DNA from: Massilia sp. Se16.2.3 | GTDB lineage: Bacteria > Pseudomonadota > Gammaproteobacteria > Burkholderiales > Burkholderiaceae_D | Direction: 5' to 3' | DNA length: 64,000 bases | NCBI RefSeq assembly: GCF_014171595.1 | Contig: NZ_CP050451.1 | Location: forward strand, 1 to 64,000 | Shown here: positions 36,336 to 45,728 of the stretch, piece by piece | How the letters are laid out: every line of letters starts with the position of its first letter | Position numbering within the stretch: position 1 is the first letter of the stretch | Position numbers and translations under genes: made by a program | Notes under the pieces: generated by a model | The model's input: only the letters and a program-made list of their open reading frames with translations | Database searches by the model: none | What the model was told of the DNA's origin: nothing

Positions 36336-37493
36336 TCAGTTCGATTCCTTGACCATCCGCCCTTCGCTGCCCTGCAGGGGCCGCGCATTGAGCGGATACA
36401 GGCGCGAGAACAGGGCCATTTGCGCCGGCGACGCCGTCATCGGCTGCTTCATGACCAGCCACAGCACGTTCTCGGTACAGGGCGGCGTCGTCATCGATCC
36501 CATGTAGGTGTAGTATTCGCGGCGCTCGGGCAACATCTCGAGCGGATCGATCTCGACGCCCGGCGAGGCGAGCTGGCCTTTTTCCAGCGGGATGTGGCTC
36601 CAGACGGCCTGGATCACTTCGTTGCCCTTGCCGCGCTCGAGCAGCACGGCTACCACCGCCAGCTTGCCCCCAAGCCCGCGGTGCACCAGGTGGATCACCA
36701 TCTCGGTGCCCTTGCCATTGATGCGTTCTTCCGATGGACGGTGGAAGTGGAACTGCACCAGCTCGTAGCGCTCGTTGCCGATGAGGATGGCATTGCCGCC
36801 AGCGACGTTCACCTGCACCGTATGTCCGTTGTCGATCTCGCTGAAGGTCGACGGGCGGTAGTCGAAATCGATCTCCTCGAGGTCGACCTTCATGCCGTCG
36901 CGGATGTCGATCGGCGACTGGCGGTTGCCCTTGCCGCACTGGGCCCAGGCCGGGTTGATCTTGCCCCAGTTCTCGGGACCGAACTCGCCATCGTAGTCCC
37001 AGTGGTTGCTGACCTTCGGTGCGGCCGCGATGGCCGTCTCCTGCTTGCGCTTGGCATCGCGCACGCGCTTGGCCTTGGCCGCGGAGGCTGCGCGTGCCGC
37101 CTGCCTGGCACGCATCTCGGCCAGGCGCTCGGCGATTTTTACCGACAAGTCGATTTGCGCTTCATCTTCGCTTTGGGCGGACACGGTCGAGGCGACCGCG
37201 TCGGCCGAGGCGGCGCTCGCCTTACCCGGCTTTTCCAGCGCGCTCTTGTCAATGAGCGGCTTCTGGATGAGGGACTTGGCGCCGTGCTTGTCCGCAGCCT
37301 TCTCGCCCGGCTTCTCGGGCGTCTTCGACGGCTGGGCGATGGCGGCGGGCTTGCCGCCCTCCTTCTCGCCGGCCGGCCTGGCAGCCTCTTTCCTGGCGGT
37401 TTCAGGCGCCGGCTTGGCGTGGGCAGGCGCTTCATTGGCGCTGGCATGAAGCATCACGAAACTGCTGGCGAACAGGGCGATCAGGTTGCGCAT
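36336..37493 (-). CDS. Alpha-class carbonic anhydrase with long low-complexity N-terminal linker
   Basis: This protein has 385 residues. After a signal peptide (LIALFASSFVMLHASANEAP) comes an unusual region, residues about 20-160, rich in Ala, Lys, Glu and Pro with a likely coiled coil near 113-150. Then follows a full alpha-CA domain (HWDYDGEFGPENWGKINPAW; CGKGNRQSPIDIRDG; the zinc ligands in LVQFHFHRPSEE and MVIHLVH; SMTTPPCTENV). It hydrates CO2 in the periplasm. Two Cys (in QCGKGN and PPCTE) match the conserved disulfide. ATG 37493 is chosen by the signal peptide; a GTG nine codons earlier is possible. Bacterial alpha-CAs are usually about 250 residues. Confidence 0.92.
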   Translation of the reverse strand: MRNLIALFASSFVMLHASANEAPAHAKPAPETARKEAARPAGEKEGGKPAAIAQPSKTPEKPGEKAADKHGAKSLIQKPLIDKSALEKPGKASAASADAVASTVSAQSEDEAQIDLSVKIAERLAEMRARQAARAASAAKAKRVRDAKRKQETAIAAAPKVSNHWDYDGEFGPENWGKINPAWAQCGKGNRQSPIDIRDGMKVDLEEIDFDYRPSTFSEIDNGHTVQVNVAGGNAILIGNERYELVQFHFHRPSEERINGKGTEMVIHLVHRGLGGKLAVVAVLLERGKGNEVIQAVWSHIPLEKGQLASPGVEIDPLEMLPERREYYTYMGSMTTPPCTENVLWLVMKQPMTASPAQMALFSRLYPLNARPLQGSEGRMVKESN

Positions 37494-37596
37494 GGAAATG
37501 GGGAAATGGAATTCACCCACTCTTAACGACGCTGCCGTACGGAAACTTGAGCAGAAATCGGCAGTAAATCGGCCGTAAATCGCCCGTACAACGCAA

Positions 37597-37620
37597 ACGC
37601 GCCGGAATCATCCGGCGCGT
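37597..37620 (-). terminator. Strong hairpin after dedA, likely terminator
   Basis: ACGCGCCGGA (37597-37606) and TCCGGCGCGT (37611-37620) form a perfect 10-bp stem with a 4-base loop. On the minus strand only TTTGCGTTG follows, so the T-tract is weak. It lies 33 bases after the dedA stop and before the carbonic anhydrase gene. Confidence 0.55.
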
Positions 37621-37653
37621 CTGGTCAAGCGGGCAAGAGGACTTGCAAGAAGC

Positions 37654-38298
37654 TTATCGGCTCCACATGCGGCGCCCGAACTTGTACAGGCCGCCGATGG
37701 CGAGCGGCACGATGGCGGCACTGACGCCAACCAGCACGATCTCGGTCAGGTGGTCGCGCACGACTGGAATGTTGCCGAAGAAGTAGCCGGCGGTAACCAG
37801 GCTGGCCACCCACAGCACCGCGCCGGTGACGTTATACAGCTGGAAGCGCCAATGGGTCATGTCCGACACGCCGGCAACAAAGGGGGCGAAAGTACGCACC
37901 ACCGGCACGAAACGCGCCAGGATGATGGTCTTGCCGCCATGCTTTTCGAAAAAGTCGTGGGTGCGGCGCAGCGCGTCCTTGTTGATCCACCGGTAATTGT
38001 GAGTGAACATGCGCTGGCCGATGGCCTCGCCGATGTAATAGTTCAGGGTGTTGCCTGTCACGGCGGCGATGATGAGCAGCGCCATCAGCAGCGGGTAACT
38101 CATCTGGCCGGTGGCGCAGAAGGCGCCGGCAATGAAGAGCAAGGTATCGCCCGGGAAGAAAAACAGGACCACCAGACCGGTTTCGCAAAACACGATTGCG
38201 AACAGGACGATGTAGACATAAACCCCGTATTGACGCAGCAACTCGCCCAAGGTCTTATCGACATGGAGAATCATGTCGAAAAATTGCATCAGATCCAT
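37654..38298 (-). CDS. DedA family membrane protein
   Basis: This 214-residue protein belongs to the DedA/SNARE-associated (VTT) family, the undecaprenyl-phosphate and phosphatidylethanolamine scramblase-like flippases linked to proton motive force. Motifs include ETGLVVLFFFPGDTLLFIAG, LNYYIGEAIG, and the conserved FEKHGGKTIILARFVPVVRTFAPFVAG with functionally important Arg residues. AGGA lies 6 bases before the ATG at 38298. It precedes the carbonic anhydrase gene on the same strand, separated by a hairpin. Confidence 0.92.
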   Translation of the reverse strand: MDLMQFFDMILHVDKTLGELLRQYGVYVYIVLFAIVFCETGLVVLFFFPGDTLLFIAGAFCATGQMSYPLLMALLIIAAVTGNTLNYYIGEAIGQRMFTHNYRWINKDALRRTHDFFEKHGGKTIILARFVPVVRTFAPFVAGVSDMTHWRFQLYNVTGAVLWVASLVTAGYFFGNIPVVRDHLTEIVLVGVSAAIVPLAIGGLYKFGRRMWSR

Positions 38299-38395
38299 AA
38301 TTTTCCTAAACGGTAACGCCGAATCATACCATCAGTCCGCTCGCGCTCCGCTCATTCCCGAGCGAGGTCTGCGCCGTGTTAAGTGACCGTTAAGT

Positions 38396-38425
38396 TTCAT
38401 AAACTTTCACAGTTCGCGTTTACAA
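38396..38425 (+). promoter_or_regulatory. Candidate sigma-70 promoter for the cyclophilin gene
   Basis: TACAAT at 38420-38425 preceded, 18 bases upstream, by TTCATA (38396-38401). The region is AT-rich within a GC-rich neighbourhood and lies 34 bases before the ATG at 38459. The -35 match is weak, so the call is tentative. Confidence 0.4.
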
Positions 38426-38458
38426 TCATCCAACACAAACGACGAGGGGAGACGGGAG

Positions 38459-39373
38459 ATGAGGGGGATCGACAAGGCAGTCGCAGCGGGCGCGGTGCTG
38501 GCACTGGCGGCAATGGCCAATACCCAGGCTGCGCAGGAATTGCCACCCAAGCCGAGCGTCGGCGAGATCGTCAAGGAGTCGAAAGCGGGCGACTGGCGTC
38601 CGCTCGACCTGGACAATACGCTGTACATGGACTTGCCTGCAGGACGTGTCGTGATCGAACTCGCTCCCACCTTCGCCCCCAGCCACGCGCGCAACATCAA
38701 GGCGCTGGCACGCGAAGGCTATTTCGATGGCCTCGTCATCCTGCGCTCGCAAGACAATTTCGTGGTGCAGTGGGGCGACCCGGACGAAAAGAACCCGCGT
38801 CCCATGAAGAACGCCAGGGACAAGCTGAAGGCCGAATTCACCGCGCCGATGAAAAGCGACACCCGTTTCACGCGCCTGAAGGACGTCGACGGCTACGCGC
38901 CGCAGGTCGGCCACTCGAACGGCTTCCCGGTCGGGCGCGACCCGAAGAAGAAGGAAACCTGGCTGGCGCACTGCTACGCGATGGTCGGCGTGGGACGCGA
39001 CAACGAGGCCGACAGCGGCAGCGGCAACGCCCTCTACGTGGTCATCGGCCAGGCGCCGCGCCAGCTCGACCGCAACATCACCGTGGTCGGCCGCGTGGTC
39101 TCGGGCATGCCGCTGCTCTCGGCCGTGCCGCGCGGACCGGCGCCGATGGGCTTTTTCGACAAGCCCGAGATGCAGATCCCGATCAAGTCCTTCCGCGTCG
39201 CCGCCGACCTGCCGCCTGAGCAGCGCAGCAACTTCGAGGTGATGCGCACCGACAGCCCGACTTACCAGAAGGTCGTGGAAGCCCAGCGCAACCGCGGCGG
39301 CCCCTGGACCAAGGTCGCGGCCGGCCATGTGGACCTGTGCAATGCGCCGATTCCGGTGCGCGAGCAGAAGTAA
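38459..39373 (+). CDS. Secreted cyclophilin-type peptidyl-prolyl cis-trans isomerase
   Basis: This 304-residue protein has a signal peptide ([20 protein letters not shown]) and a cyclophilin-like domain. Segments are [40 protein letters not shown] with [32 protein letters not shown] and [18 protein letters not shown]. The length exceeds simple bacterial cyclophilins (about 165-190) because of an insertion near residues 110-180 and a C-terminal extension. It is expected to act on periplasmic proline-containing clients. GGGAG precedes the start. The active-site Arg is replaced by an RSQDNF context, so activity should be tested. Confidence 0.85.
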   Translation: MRGIDKAVAAGAVLALAAMANTQAAQELPPKPSVGEIVKESKAGDWRPLDLDNTLYMDLPAGRVVIELAPTFAPSHARNIKALAREGYFDGLVILRSQDNFVVQWGDPDEKNPRPMKNARDKLKAEFTAPMKSDTRFTRLKDVDGYAPQVGHSNGFPVGRDPKKKETWLAHCYAMVGVGRDNEADSGSGNALYVVIGQAPRQLDRNITVVGRVVSGMPLLSAVPRGPAPMGFFDKPEMQIPIKSFRVAADLPPEQRSNFEVMRTDSPTYQKVVEAQRNRGGPWTKVAAGHVDLCNAPIPVREQK

Positions 39374-39408
39374 AACGAAGTATTGGGGCCGTAGTCCGTA
39401 GCGCTTCT

Positions 39409-39559
39409 CGTAGGGCGGGCACTTGTGCCCACGCGGATGATGCATAGCGATGGCCGCGACGGCAACAGCCTCAATAGCGCATGCAAACGCTTGTGGGGCT
39501 GCTGCCTGTTCAGCTAATGGTCCGCACGATCCGCGTGGGCTCAAGAGCCCACCCTACGG
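39409..39559. repeat. Dispersed inverted-repeat R7, long form
   Basis: The left arm at 39409-39436 continues to about 39477 with GGCAACAGCC. The inverted right arm 39493-39559 starts GTGGGGCTGCTGCCTGT and ends ...GCCCACCCTACGG. The right arm aligns with the R6 left arm over its full length (about three quarters of bases identical). It lies between the cyclophilin stop (36 bases) and mutL. Confidence 0.82.
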
Positions 39560-39616
39560 ATTAGGCCGCGGACTGACGGTAGCAAAACCTTAAATTTCTT
39601 CCATTCCGCCGCGCGC

Positions 39617-39622
39617 TATAAT
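39617..39622 (+). promoter_or_regulatory. Perfect -10 hexamer immediately before mutL
   Basis: TATAAT at 39617-39622 ends 7 bases before the mutL ATG at 39630. A weak -35 (TTTCTT, 39595-39600) lies 16 bases upstream. The expected start point coincides with the first base of the ATG, so the mutL message would be leaderless. Confidence 0.5.
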
Positions 39623-39629
39623 CGGTGGG

Positions 39630-41528
39630 ATGAACGCGCCCGTCCCCACCCACCGTCCCATCCAGCAACTCCCCGACCAGCTGATTTCGCAGATCGCCGC
39701 CGGCGAAGTCGTCGAGCGGCCCTCGGCCGTCGTCAAGGAGCTGCTCGAGAACGCCCTCGATGCCGGCGCGACCCAGATCACGGTCCGCCTCGAGGAAGGC
39801 GGCGTCAAGCGGATCGCCATTACCGACAATGGCCGCGGCATCGAGCCCGAGCAGATGCCCCTCGCCCTGGCCCGCCACGCCACCTCGAAGATCGCCTCGC
39901 TCACCGACCTCGAGAACGTCGCCACGCTGGGTTTTCGCGGCGAAGCGCTGGCCTCGATCGCCTCGGTGGCGGCGGTGTCGATCACCTCGCGTACCAAGGA
40001 TGCCCCGCATGCCTGGGAAATCGTCGGCTCGCACCTGGGCACGGTCGCGCCCTCTTCCGGTCCGGTCGGTACCACGATCGACGTCCAGGACCTGTATTTC
40101 AATACGCCGGCGCGGCGCAAGTTCCTGAAAAGCGAGCAAACCGAATACGGCCACTGCGCCGAAGTCGTGCGCCGCATCGCGCTGGCGCGGCCGGACGTGG
40201 CCTTCAGCCTGACCCACAACGGCCGCACCATCGACCATTGGAACACCTGCGAGATGGCCAAGCGCAGCGCCCAGATCCTCGGCAGCGATTTCGCCGAGGC
40301 GCGCCTGCCGCTCGACCACGCCGCCGGGCCACTGCGCCTGCACGGCTATGTCGGCCTGCCGACGGCCTCGAAGGCGCGCGCCGATGGCCAGTTCTTCTAC
40401 GTGAACGGGCGTTTCGTGCGCGACAAGCTCTTGGTGCACGCGGTGCGCGCCGCCTACCAGGACGTACTGCACGGCGACCGTTTTCCGTCCTACGTGCTGG
40501 CGCTCGAGCTCGACCCGGCGCTGGTGGACGTGAACGTGCACCCGTCGAAAATCGAAGTGCGCTTCCGCGACAGCCGCGCCGTGCACCAGTTCGTGTTCCA
40601 TGCGGTGCAGCGCACGCTGGCGCAGACCTCGGCCACCGCGCATGGCAGCGTGCCGGCACCGATCAGCGCGGCCGAGATTGCGCCGTCCAGCATGTCGCCC
40701 GGTGGGTCCGACTGGCGCCGCCCGCACGAGCAGGCCTCGTTCGGCAGCCAGCTGTCCTCGACCTTTTCGCCCCTCTCCCTTCGCGCCCGGCAGCCGCTGG
40801 GATGCCCCGGCCGCGGCCGGCGTGGCGCAGAGCACGGCCAGTTACGGCGCCCTGTTCTCTCCCGGCGAACGACCCGCTGCAGGCAGCACGGTGGCTTCCA
40901 TGCCGCAGCCCTCGAACGCCCCCTCGAACGACGACTTCCCGCTCGGCTTCGCGCTGGCCCAGCTGCACGGCATCTACATCCTGGCACAGAACACGAAGGG
41001 CCTGGTGCTGGTCGACATGCACGCGGCGCACGAGCGCATCTTGTATGAGCAGCTGAAGAACGCGCTCGACGCCCAGGTCGAAGGCCAGGACCTGCAGGTG
41101 CAGTCGCTGCTGATCCCGGTGACCTTCTTTGCCGATGCGGTCGAGGTGGCCACCGTCAACGACCAGCAGGACACCCTGAAGGCGCTCGGGTTCGACATCG
41201 CCGCGATTTCACCGACCACGCTGGCGGTGCGCGCGGTGCCGACCTTGCTGAGGAATGCCGACGCCCAGACCCTGGCGCGCGACGTGCTGCGCGACGTGCG
41301 CGAATTCGGCGGCTCGCGCGTGCTGATCGAACGGCGCAACGAACTGCTCGGCACCCTCGCCTGCCCACGACCGTGCGCGCCAACCGCATCCTCACCATCC
41401 CGGAAATGAACGCACTGCTGCGCCAGATGGAAAGCACCGAACGCGCCGACCAGTGCAACCACGGCCGCCCGACCTGGGTGCAGCTCGAGATCGCCGCGCT
41501 CGACAAACTGTTCCTGCGTGGTCAATAG
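39630..41528 (+). CDS. mutL: DNA mismatch repair protein MutL; two frame breaks
   Basis: This protein has about 632 residues. The N-terminal GHKL ATPase motifs are all visible: [40 protein letters not shown] and [20 protein letters not shown]. The transducer domain ends with [15 protein letters not shown]. The C-terminal dimerisation domain starts at [20 protein letters not shown] with [15 protein letters not shown] and ends with [10 protein letters not shown]. The frame breaks at the C4 run 40770-40773 (extra base, in the linker) and near 41363-41366, where a missing A restores the family motif ACHTTVRANR. No metal-binding endonuclease motif (DQHAxxERxxYE) is seen in its full form. It is followed by miaA after one base. 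Confidence 0.93.
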
Positions 41529-41529
41529 G

Positions 41530-42492
41530 ATGGCGCAGCACCTGAACGACGTCAGGCCGCTGGCGGTGGCGATCATGGGCCCGACCGCGTCAGGCAAGAC
41601 CGCGGCCGCCCTGCGCATCGCGCGCGAACGCCCCTGCGAAATCATCTCGGTGGACTCGGCCCCGGTCTACCGCGAGATGGACATCGGTACCGCCAAGCCC
41701 TCGCTGGATGAACTGGCCGCGGTGCCGCACCACCTGATCGACATCATCGACCCGCTTGACGCCTATTCGGTCATGCAGTTCCGGACCGACACACTGCGCC
41801 TGGTGGCCGAGATCAGCGCGCGCGGCAGGCTGCCGCTGCTGGTCGGCGGCACGATGATGTATTTCAAGGGCCTGGTGGCCGGCCTGGACGACCTGCCGAC
41901 CGCGGACGCCGCCGTGCGGGCGCGCCTTGACGCGGAAGCGGCGCGCATCGGCTGGCCCGGCATGCACGACAAATTGCGCGCGCTCGACCCGGTCACGGCG
42001 GCGCGCTTGGCCCCGAACGACGCCCAGCGCATCAACCGCGCGCTGGAAATCATCGAACTCTCCGGCCAGCCGATGTCGGCGCTGCTGGCGCGGCGCGAAC
42101 AGCCCGAACTTCCCTTCGAGCTGGTCTCGTTCGCACTGGAGCCTTCAGACCGCGCCGTGCTGCACGAGCGGATCGCGCTGCGGTTCGACCAGATGCTGGG
42201 CGACTCCGACGACGAGGGCATCGTGGCCGAAGTGGCGCGCCTGCGTGCGCGTGGCGACTTGTCGCCGAACCTGCCCTCGATGCGCTGCGTCGGCTATCGC
42301 CAGAGCTGGGACTACCTCGATGGCAGGATCGACCGCGCGGACCTGCGAGAGACCGGCATCATCGCCACGCGCCAGCTGGCCAAGCGCCAGCTGACCTGGC
42401 TGCGGGCGATGCCGGAGCGGATCGTCGTCGACTGCCTGGGGCGCGACCCGAGCGGCGAGATTCTGGCACAGTTGCAGGGCTTGCAGAAATAG
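41530..42492 (+). CDS. miaA: tRNA dimethylallyltransferase MiaA
   Basis: This 320-residue protein transfers the dimethylallyl group to N6 of A37 in UNN-decoding tRNAs; MiaB, encoded at 55662, then methylthiolates it. The P-loop [15 protein letters not shown] (residues about 17-31), catalytic Asp in [40 protein letters not shown], and the C-terminal [15 protein letters not shown] and [15 protein letters not shown] are present. The start ATG 41530 directly follows the mutL stop (TAG at 41526-41528), so the genes are co-translated. It is intact. Confidence 0.96.
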   Translation: MAQHLNDVRPLAVAIMGPTASGKTAAALRIARERPCEIISVDSAPVYREMDIGTAKPSLDELAAVPHHLIDIIDPLDAYSVMQFRTDTLRLVAEISARGRLPLLVGGTMMYFKGLVAGLDDLPTADAAVRARLDAEAARIGWPGMHDKLRALDPVTAARLAPNDAQRINRALEIIELSGQPMSALLARREQPELPFELVSFALEPSDRAVLHERIALRFDQMLGDSDDEGIVAEVARLRARGDLSPNLPSMRCVGYRQSWDYLDGRIDRADLRETGIIATRQLAKRQLTWLRAMPERIVVDCLGRDPSGEILAQLQGLQK

Positions 42493-42532
42493 CAGCGCTG
42501 TGAAAAACACGCCGCGTTCGGCGCTCACAGCC

Positions 42533-42561
42533 TTGACAGAGCGCTTCCCGCCTCCGATAAT
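42533..42561 (+). promoter_or_regulatory. Consensus sigma-70 promoter of the tRNA-Met pair
   Basis: TTGACA (42533-42538), a 17-base spacer, and GATAAT (42556-42561). Transcription would start near 42568, six bases ahead of the mature tRNA at 42574. This is the best promoter match in the window. Confidence 0.85.
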
Positions 42562-42573
42562 GTCGTTCGCTTT

Positions 42574-42650
42574 GGTGATATAGCTCAGTTGGTTAGAGCA
42601 CAGCACTCATAATGCTGGGGTCGGTGGTTCAAGTCCACCTATCACCACCA
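42574..42650 (+). tRNA. tRNA-Met (CAT anticodon), first copy
   Basis: A 77-base cloverleaf including encoded CCA. The acceptor GGTGATA pairs with TATCACC; the D-loop has AGCTCAGTTGGTTAGAGC; the anticodon CAT lies at 42608-42610 in loop CTCATAA; the T-arm contains GGTTCAAGTCC. The overall similarity to E. coli elongator tRNA-Met, including A73, supports elongator Met rather than tRNA-Ile(CAU), though the latter cannot be fully excluded by eye. Confidence 0.93.
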
Positions 42651-42663
42651 AGAATTTCATACG

Positions 42664-42700
42664 AATGGCTTGGCTCCTGCGAGTCGAGCCATTTTGTTTT
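42664..42700 (+). terminator. Hairpin and T-tract between the two tRNA genes
   Basis: AATGGCT (42664-42670) pairs with AGCCATT (42687-42693), with further inner pairing (GGCTC/GAGTC-like), followed by TTTTGTTTT. It resembles an intrinsic terminator and might leave the second tRNA dependent on readthrough or its own promoter. Confidence 0.6.
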
Positions 42701-42710
42701 ACCTGTTTTC

Positions 42711-42787
42711 GGTGATATAGCTCAGTTGGTTAGAGCACAGCACTCATAATGCTGGGGTCGGTGGTTCAAGTCCACCTATCACCACCA
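42711..42787 (+). tRNA. tRNA-Met (CAT anticodon), second identical copy
   Basis: This is identical over all 77 bases to the copy at 42574-42650; the anticodon CAT lies at 42745-42747. The copies are 60 bases apart. The duplication does not extend far into the spacer, apart from the three bases around each gene. No separate consensus promoter was seen before it. Confidence 0.93.
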
Positions 42788-42802
42788 GACGCAGTAGCGA
42801 TC

Positions 42803-42840
42803 AGCCGCCCGCTCGCAAGAGCCGGCGGCTTTTTGTTTTT
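42803..42840 (+). terminator. Rho-independent terminator after the tRNA pair
   Basis: AGCCGCC (42803-42809) pairs with GGCGGCT (42824-42830), with an inner GCTC-GCAA-GAGC stem-loop, followed by TTTTTGTTTTT. It ends the tRNA transcript 15 bases downstream and faces the convergent DUF2007 gene. Confidence 0.88.
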
Positions 42841-42849
42841 CCAGCATCC

Positions 42850-43173
42850 CTACTCGTAGACCTGATTCTCGTCCAAAGTGAATTCGCCGCGGCGGAAGGC
42901 TTCGATCGTCGCCTGCGCCTGCTGCACATACATGGCGGGCACCAGGATGCGCACCCCGCCCAGCGCGGGCGCGAGTAGCAGGTCGGTCTGCATCAGGTGG
43001 GCGTCGGCCAATACCGCCGGAATGCCGGCTGCTTGCAGGCAGCCCTGCACCAGCGTGGCTTGCATCGGAATCAGGTAGCGCGCGACGATGAACAGGTCGC
43101 GCCCGGGCAGCGCTTCGATCTCGGGATGCGCCGCCAGCCATTCGGCGGGTTGCGGATTCCATGCCTGTTCCAT
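42850..43173 (-). CDS. DUF2007 domain protein
   Basis: This 107-residue protein carries the small signal-transducing DUF2007 fold in its second half: ARYLIPMQATLVQGCLQAAG, PAVLADAHLMQTD and GGVRILVPAMYVQQAQATIE. Such domains resemble the PII ferredoxin-like fold; the function is unknown. The start ATG 43173 is decided by AAAAGGAG about 7 bases upstream. The N-terminal 25 residues (NPQPAEWLAAHPEIEALPG) are an extra segment. It sits alone between the tRNA terminator and the DUF445 gene. Confidence 0.82.
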   Translation of the reverse strand: MEQAWNPQPAEWLAAHPEIEALPGRDLFIVARYLIPMQATLVQGCLQAAGIPAVLADAHLMQTDLLLAPALGGVRILVPAMYVQQAQATIEAFRRGEFTLDENQVYE

Positions 43174-43241
43174 GTCTGCTCCTTTTGGGGACGGATGAGC
43201 CAATTCTACGCGCCTGCGCCCGCGACGGCGCCGCCCAGCGC

Positions 43242-44510
43242 TCAGGACAGCATCGACGGCAGGGTCGACAGCAGATACAGGATCACCCCGATCAGGCCGC
43301 CCACGACGGTACCATTAATGCGGATGAACTGTAAATCTTTGCCAATATTGAGTTCGATTTGCTCCGACATCTCGCCGCTGTCCCAGTTTTTCACGGTGTC
43401 GGCGATATGGCGCGTGAGGAAGCCGGCAAATTCCGGCGCGACCGCGCGGGCGGCCAGTTCCAGGTTGTCGTTGAGCGACTGGCGCAGTTGCGGATCCTCG
43501 GCCAGGGTCTTGCCCAGCCAGGAGCCAAGCCCTTCCATGCGCAGGCGCAGGGTTGAATCCGGGCTGGCCAGGTCCCTTTTCAGCCATTCCTTCAAATCGC
43601 CCCAGAGCGACTTCAGGTAATTGTTCAGGGTCTCGTCGTTCAGCAGGTAATGCTTGATTTCTTCGCTCTTGCTGGAGAATTGCGGGTCGGCTTTCAGGCG
43701 TTCGATGAATTCGGCCGTGAACGCATCGAAACGCTGGCGCAGCGGATGCTCGGGGTCGCGCGCTACCTTGTCAAGAATGCCGAAGGCGAGTTTCACCGCG
43801 ATGTCGGCACCCTTGCGACCGATGAGTTCGGACGGCAGCATTCTTTCGACGAGGGCATATTCGTCTTTCAGCCAGTCGACGATGCCCTGCGCAATCGTCT
43901 CCTGCGTTTCCTCGTTGTCGAGCAGTTTGGCGAGCTGGTAAATGCCTTCATTCAGCAATTCCTGGTGGCGGCCGCCCCTGGTCAGGCTTTCCAGGATAGT
44001 ACCGGCCGATTTCGACAGGTCGACGCTGCCGACCATCGTGTGCACGGCTTTTTTCATGAAATTCTGGATCGCCGCGTCTTCGGTAAAGTCGAGCACCCAG
44101 CCTGCGGTTTTCACCAGGTAGCCGCCCATGTGCCGGGTGTTCGCGGGTTTTACCAGCCAGTCGGCCACCTTCTGTGCCGGGTCGTGTTTCTGGATCAGCT
44201 TGACGATCGATTCGGTGTCGAGGAATTTCTCGTGCACGAAGCGCGCCAGGTTATCGGCGATCTTGGCCTTGTTGTTCGGGATGATGTTCGTGTGCCGCGA
44301 CACGACGGGAATCGGCACGCGCCGGAACAGCGCGACGACGGCGAACCAGTCGGCCAGCGCGCCGACCATCGCCGCTTCGGCAAACGCCTTCAGCAGTCCC
44401 GTCCACCAGTTCTGCGGCAGGAAAAAGCTGAGGACGAACAGCAGCGCGGCGCCGATGAAAAAACCCAGCGCCAGCCGTTTCGATTGGTCGAGTTCGCGTT
44501 CTTTGGTCAT
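43242..44510 (-). CDS. DUF445 family membrane protein (YjiN-like)
   Basis: This 422-residue protein is membrane-anchored at both ends: N-terminal helix ([20 protein letters not shown]) and C-terminal helix ([20 protein letters not shown]). The long helical middle is the DUF445 repeat region. The signature [22 protein letters not shown] with [20 protein letters not shown] is clear. DUF445 proteins have no firmly established role; envelope-associated functions have been suggested. It is intact and precedes, on the same strand, the DUF2007 gene with 68 bases between. Confidence 0.88.
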   Translation of the reverse strand: MTKERELDQSKRLALGFFIGAALLFVLSFFLPQNWWTGLLKAFAEAAMVGALADWFAVVALFRRVPIPVVSRHTNIIPNNKAKIADNLARFVHEKFLDTESIVKLIQKHDPAQKVADWLVKPANTRHMGGYLVKTAGWVLDFTEDAAIQNFMKKAVHTMVGSVDLSKSAGTILESLTRGGRHQELLNEGIYQLAKLLDNEETQETIAQGIVDWLKDEYALVERMLPSELIGRKGADIAVKLAFGILDKVARDPEHPLRQRFDAFTAEFIERLKADPQFSSKSEEIKHYLLNDETLNNYLKSLWGDLKEWLKRDLASPDSTLRLRMEGLGSWLGKTLAEDPQLRQSLNDNLELAARAVAPEFAGFLTRHIADTVKNWDSGEMSEQIELNIGKDLQFIRINGTVVGGLIGVILYLLSTLPSMLS

Positions 44511-44544
44511 GTCCCTACGGTAGCTGATCTCTGCCGTAGCAATC

Positions 44545-45694
44545 CTATATGACCCCGGCGTTTTTCAGCGTTTCGATTGCGTCGGCAGGGAAGCCCCAGT
44601 CCGCGAGCACGGCGGCGCTGTGCTCGCCCGGCGCGGCCGCGGCCTGCCCTGCTTCGGGGGGTGTGGCTGAACCGCGGTGCGGGTGCTGGCTGGGGCACGC
44701 CGTCGATCTCGATGAAACTGGCGCGCGCGGCATTGTGCGGGTGCAGCGGCGCCTCCTGCATATCCAGCACAGGAGCGACGCAGGCGTCCGTTCCCTCCAG
44801 CAGGGCGCACCATTCGTCGCGCGTGCGGGTCGCGAACAAAGCCGCGAACTTGGCCTTCAGTTCCGGCCAGCGCTTCTGGCTCCATTGCTTCCTGAAGTCA
44901 GGGTCGCTGGCACCGGTCAGTTCCAGCAGCTGGGCGTAGAACTGCGGTTCGATTGCGCCCACCGAGAGGAACTTGCCGTCGTGGCAGGCATAGGTGTCGT
45001 AGAAGGGCGCGCCGCCATCGAGCATGTTGGCTTCACGCCGATCGTTCCAGGAGCCGAAGGCGCGCAGGCCGTACATCATGGCGCCGAGCAGGCTTGAACC
45101 GTCGGTCATGGCGGCGTCGACCACCTGGCCCTTGCCGGAGGTTTTCGCTTCGAGTGCGGCGCAGACGACGCCGAAGGCGAGCATCATGGCGCCGCCGCCG
45201 AAGTCGCCGACCAGGTTCAGGGGCGGCGCTGGCGGTGTATCGGCACGGCCCATCGCGTGCAGCATGCCGGACAGGGCGATGTAGTTCAGGTCATGGCCGG
45301 CGCTTTGGGCCAGCGGGCCGGTCTGACCCCAGCCGGTGATGCGGCCGAAAACGAGTCGCGCGTTGCGTGCCTGGCAGGCGTCGGGGCCGAGGCCGAGGCG
45401 CTCCATCACGCCGGGGCGGAAGCCCTCGATCAGGATGTCGGCCTGTTCGACCAGTCTGAGGACCGTTTCGCGTGCTTCGGGGTGCTTCAGGTCGAGGGCG
45501 AGCGAACGGCGGCCGCGGGCCATGACGTCGAATTTCGTGCCCAGCATGGGGAAGGGATTGTCGGCGCCGGGTTTCGCTTTGCGGTCGATGCGGATGACCT
45601 CGGCGCCCATGTCCGATAACATCATCGCGGCGAAGGGACAGGGGCCGATGCCGACCATTTCGATGACTTTGATGCCTGCCAGGGGTCCGGGCAT
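44545..45694 (-). CDS. CaiB/BaiF family CoA-transferase, alpha-methylacyl-CoA racemase-like; one frame break
   Basis: This protein has about 382 residues. The start [20 protein letters not shown], catalytic-region [43 protein letters not shown] (His-Asp typical of methylacyl-CoA racemases) and [17 protein letters not shown] identify the family. It would epimerise 2-methylacyl-CoA or move CoA between acids in branched-chain or bile-acid-like breakdown. The C-terminus is recovered in another frame ([20 protein letters not shown]) once one base is removed from the G6 run 44656-44661. It lies downstream of the acyl-CoA dehydrogenase and thiolase on the same strand. Confidence 0.88.
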
Positions 45695-45728
45695 GATGAC
45701 GCTTTCGTGGTGGTCGAGCGTTGTAACC

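Noticed and set aside
42574..42787. Tandem tRNA-Met genes considered as an integration (attachment) site
   Set aside because: No integrase, no phage or island genes and no partial tRNA 3'-end copy elsewhere in the window; both copies are complete with CCA.
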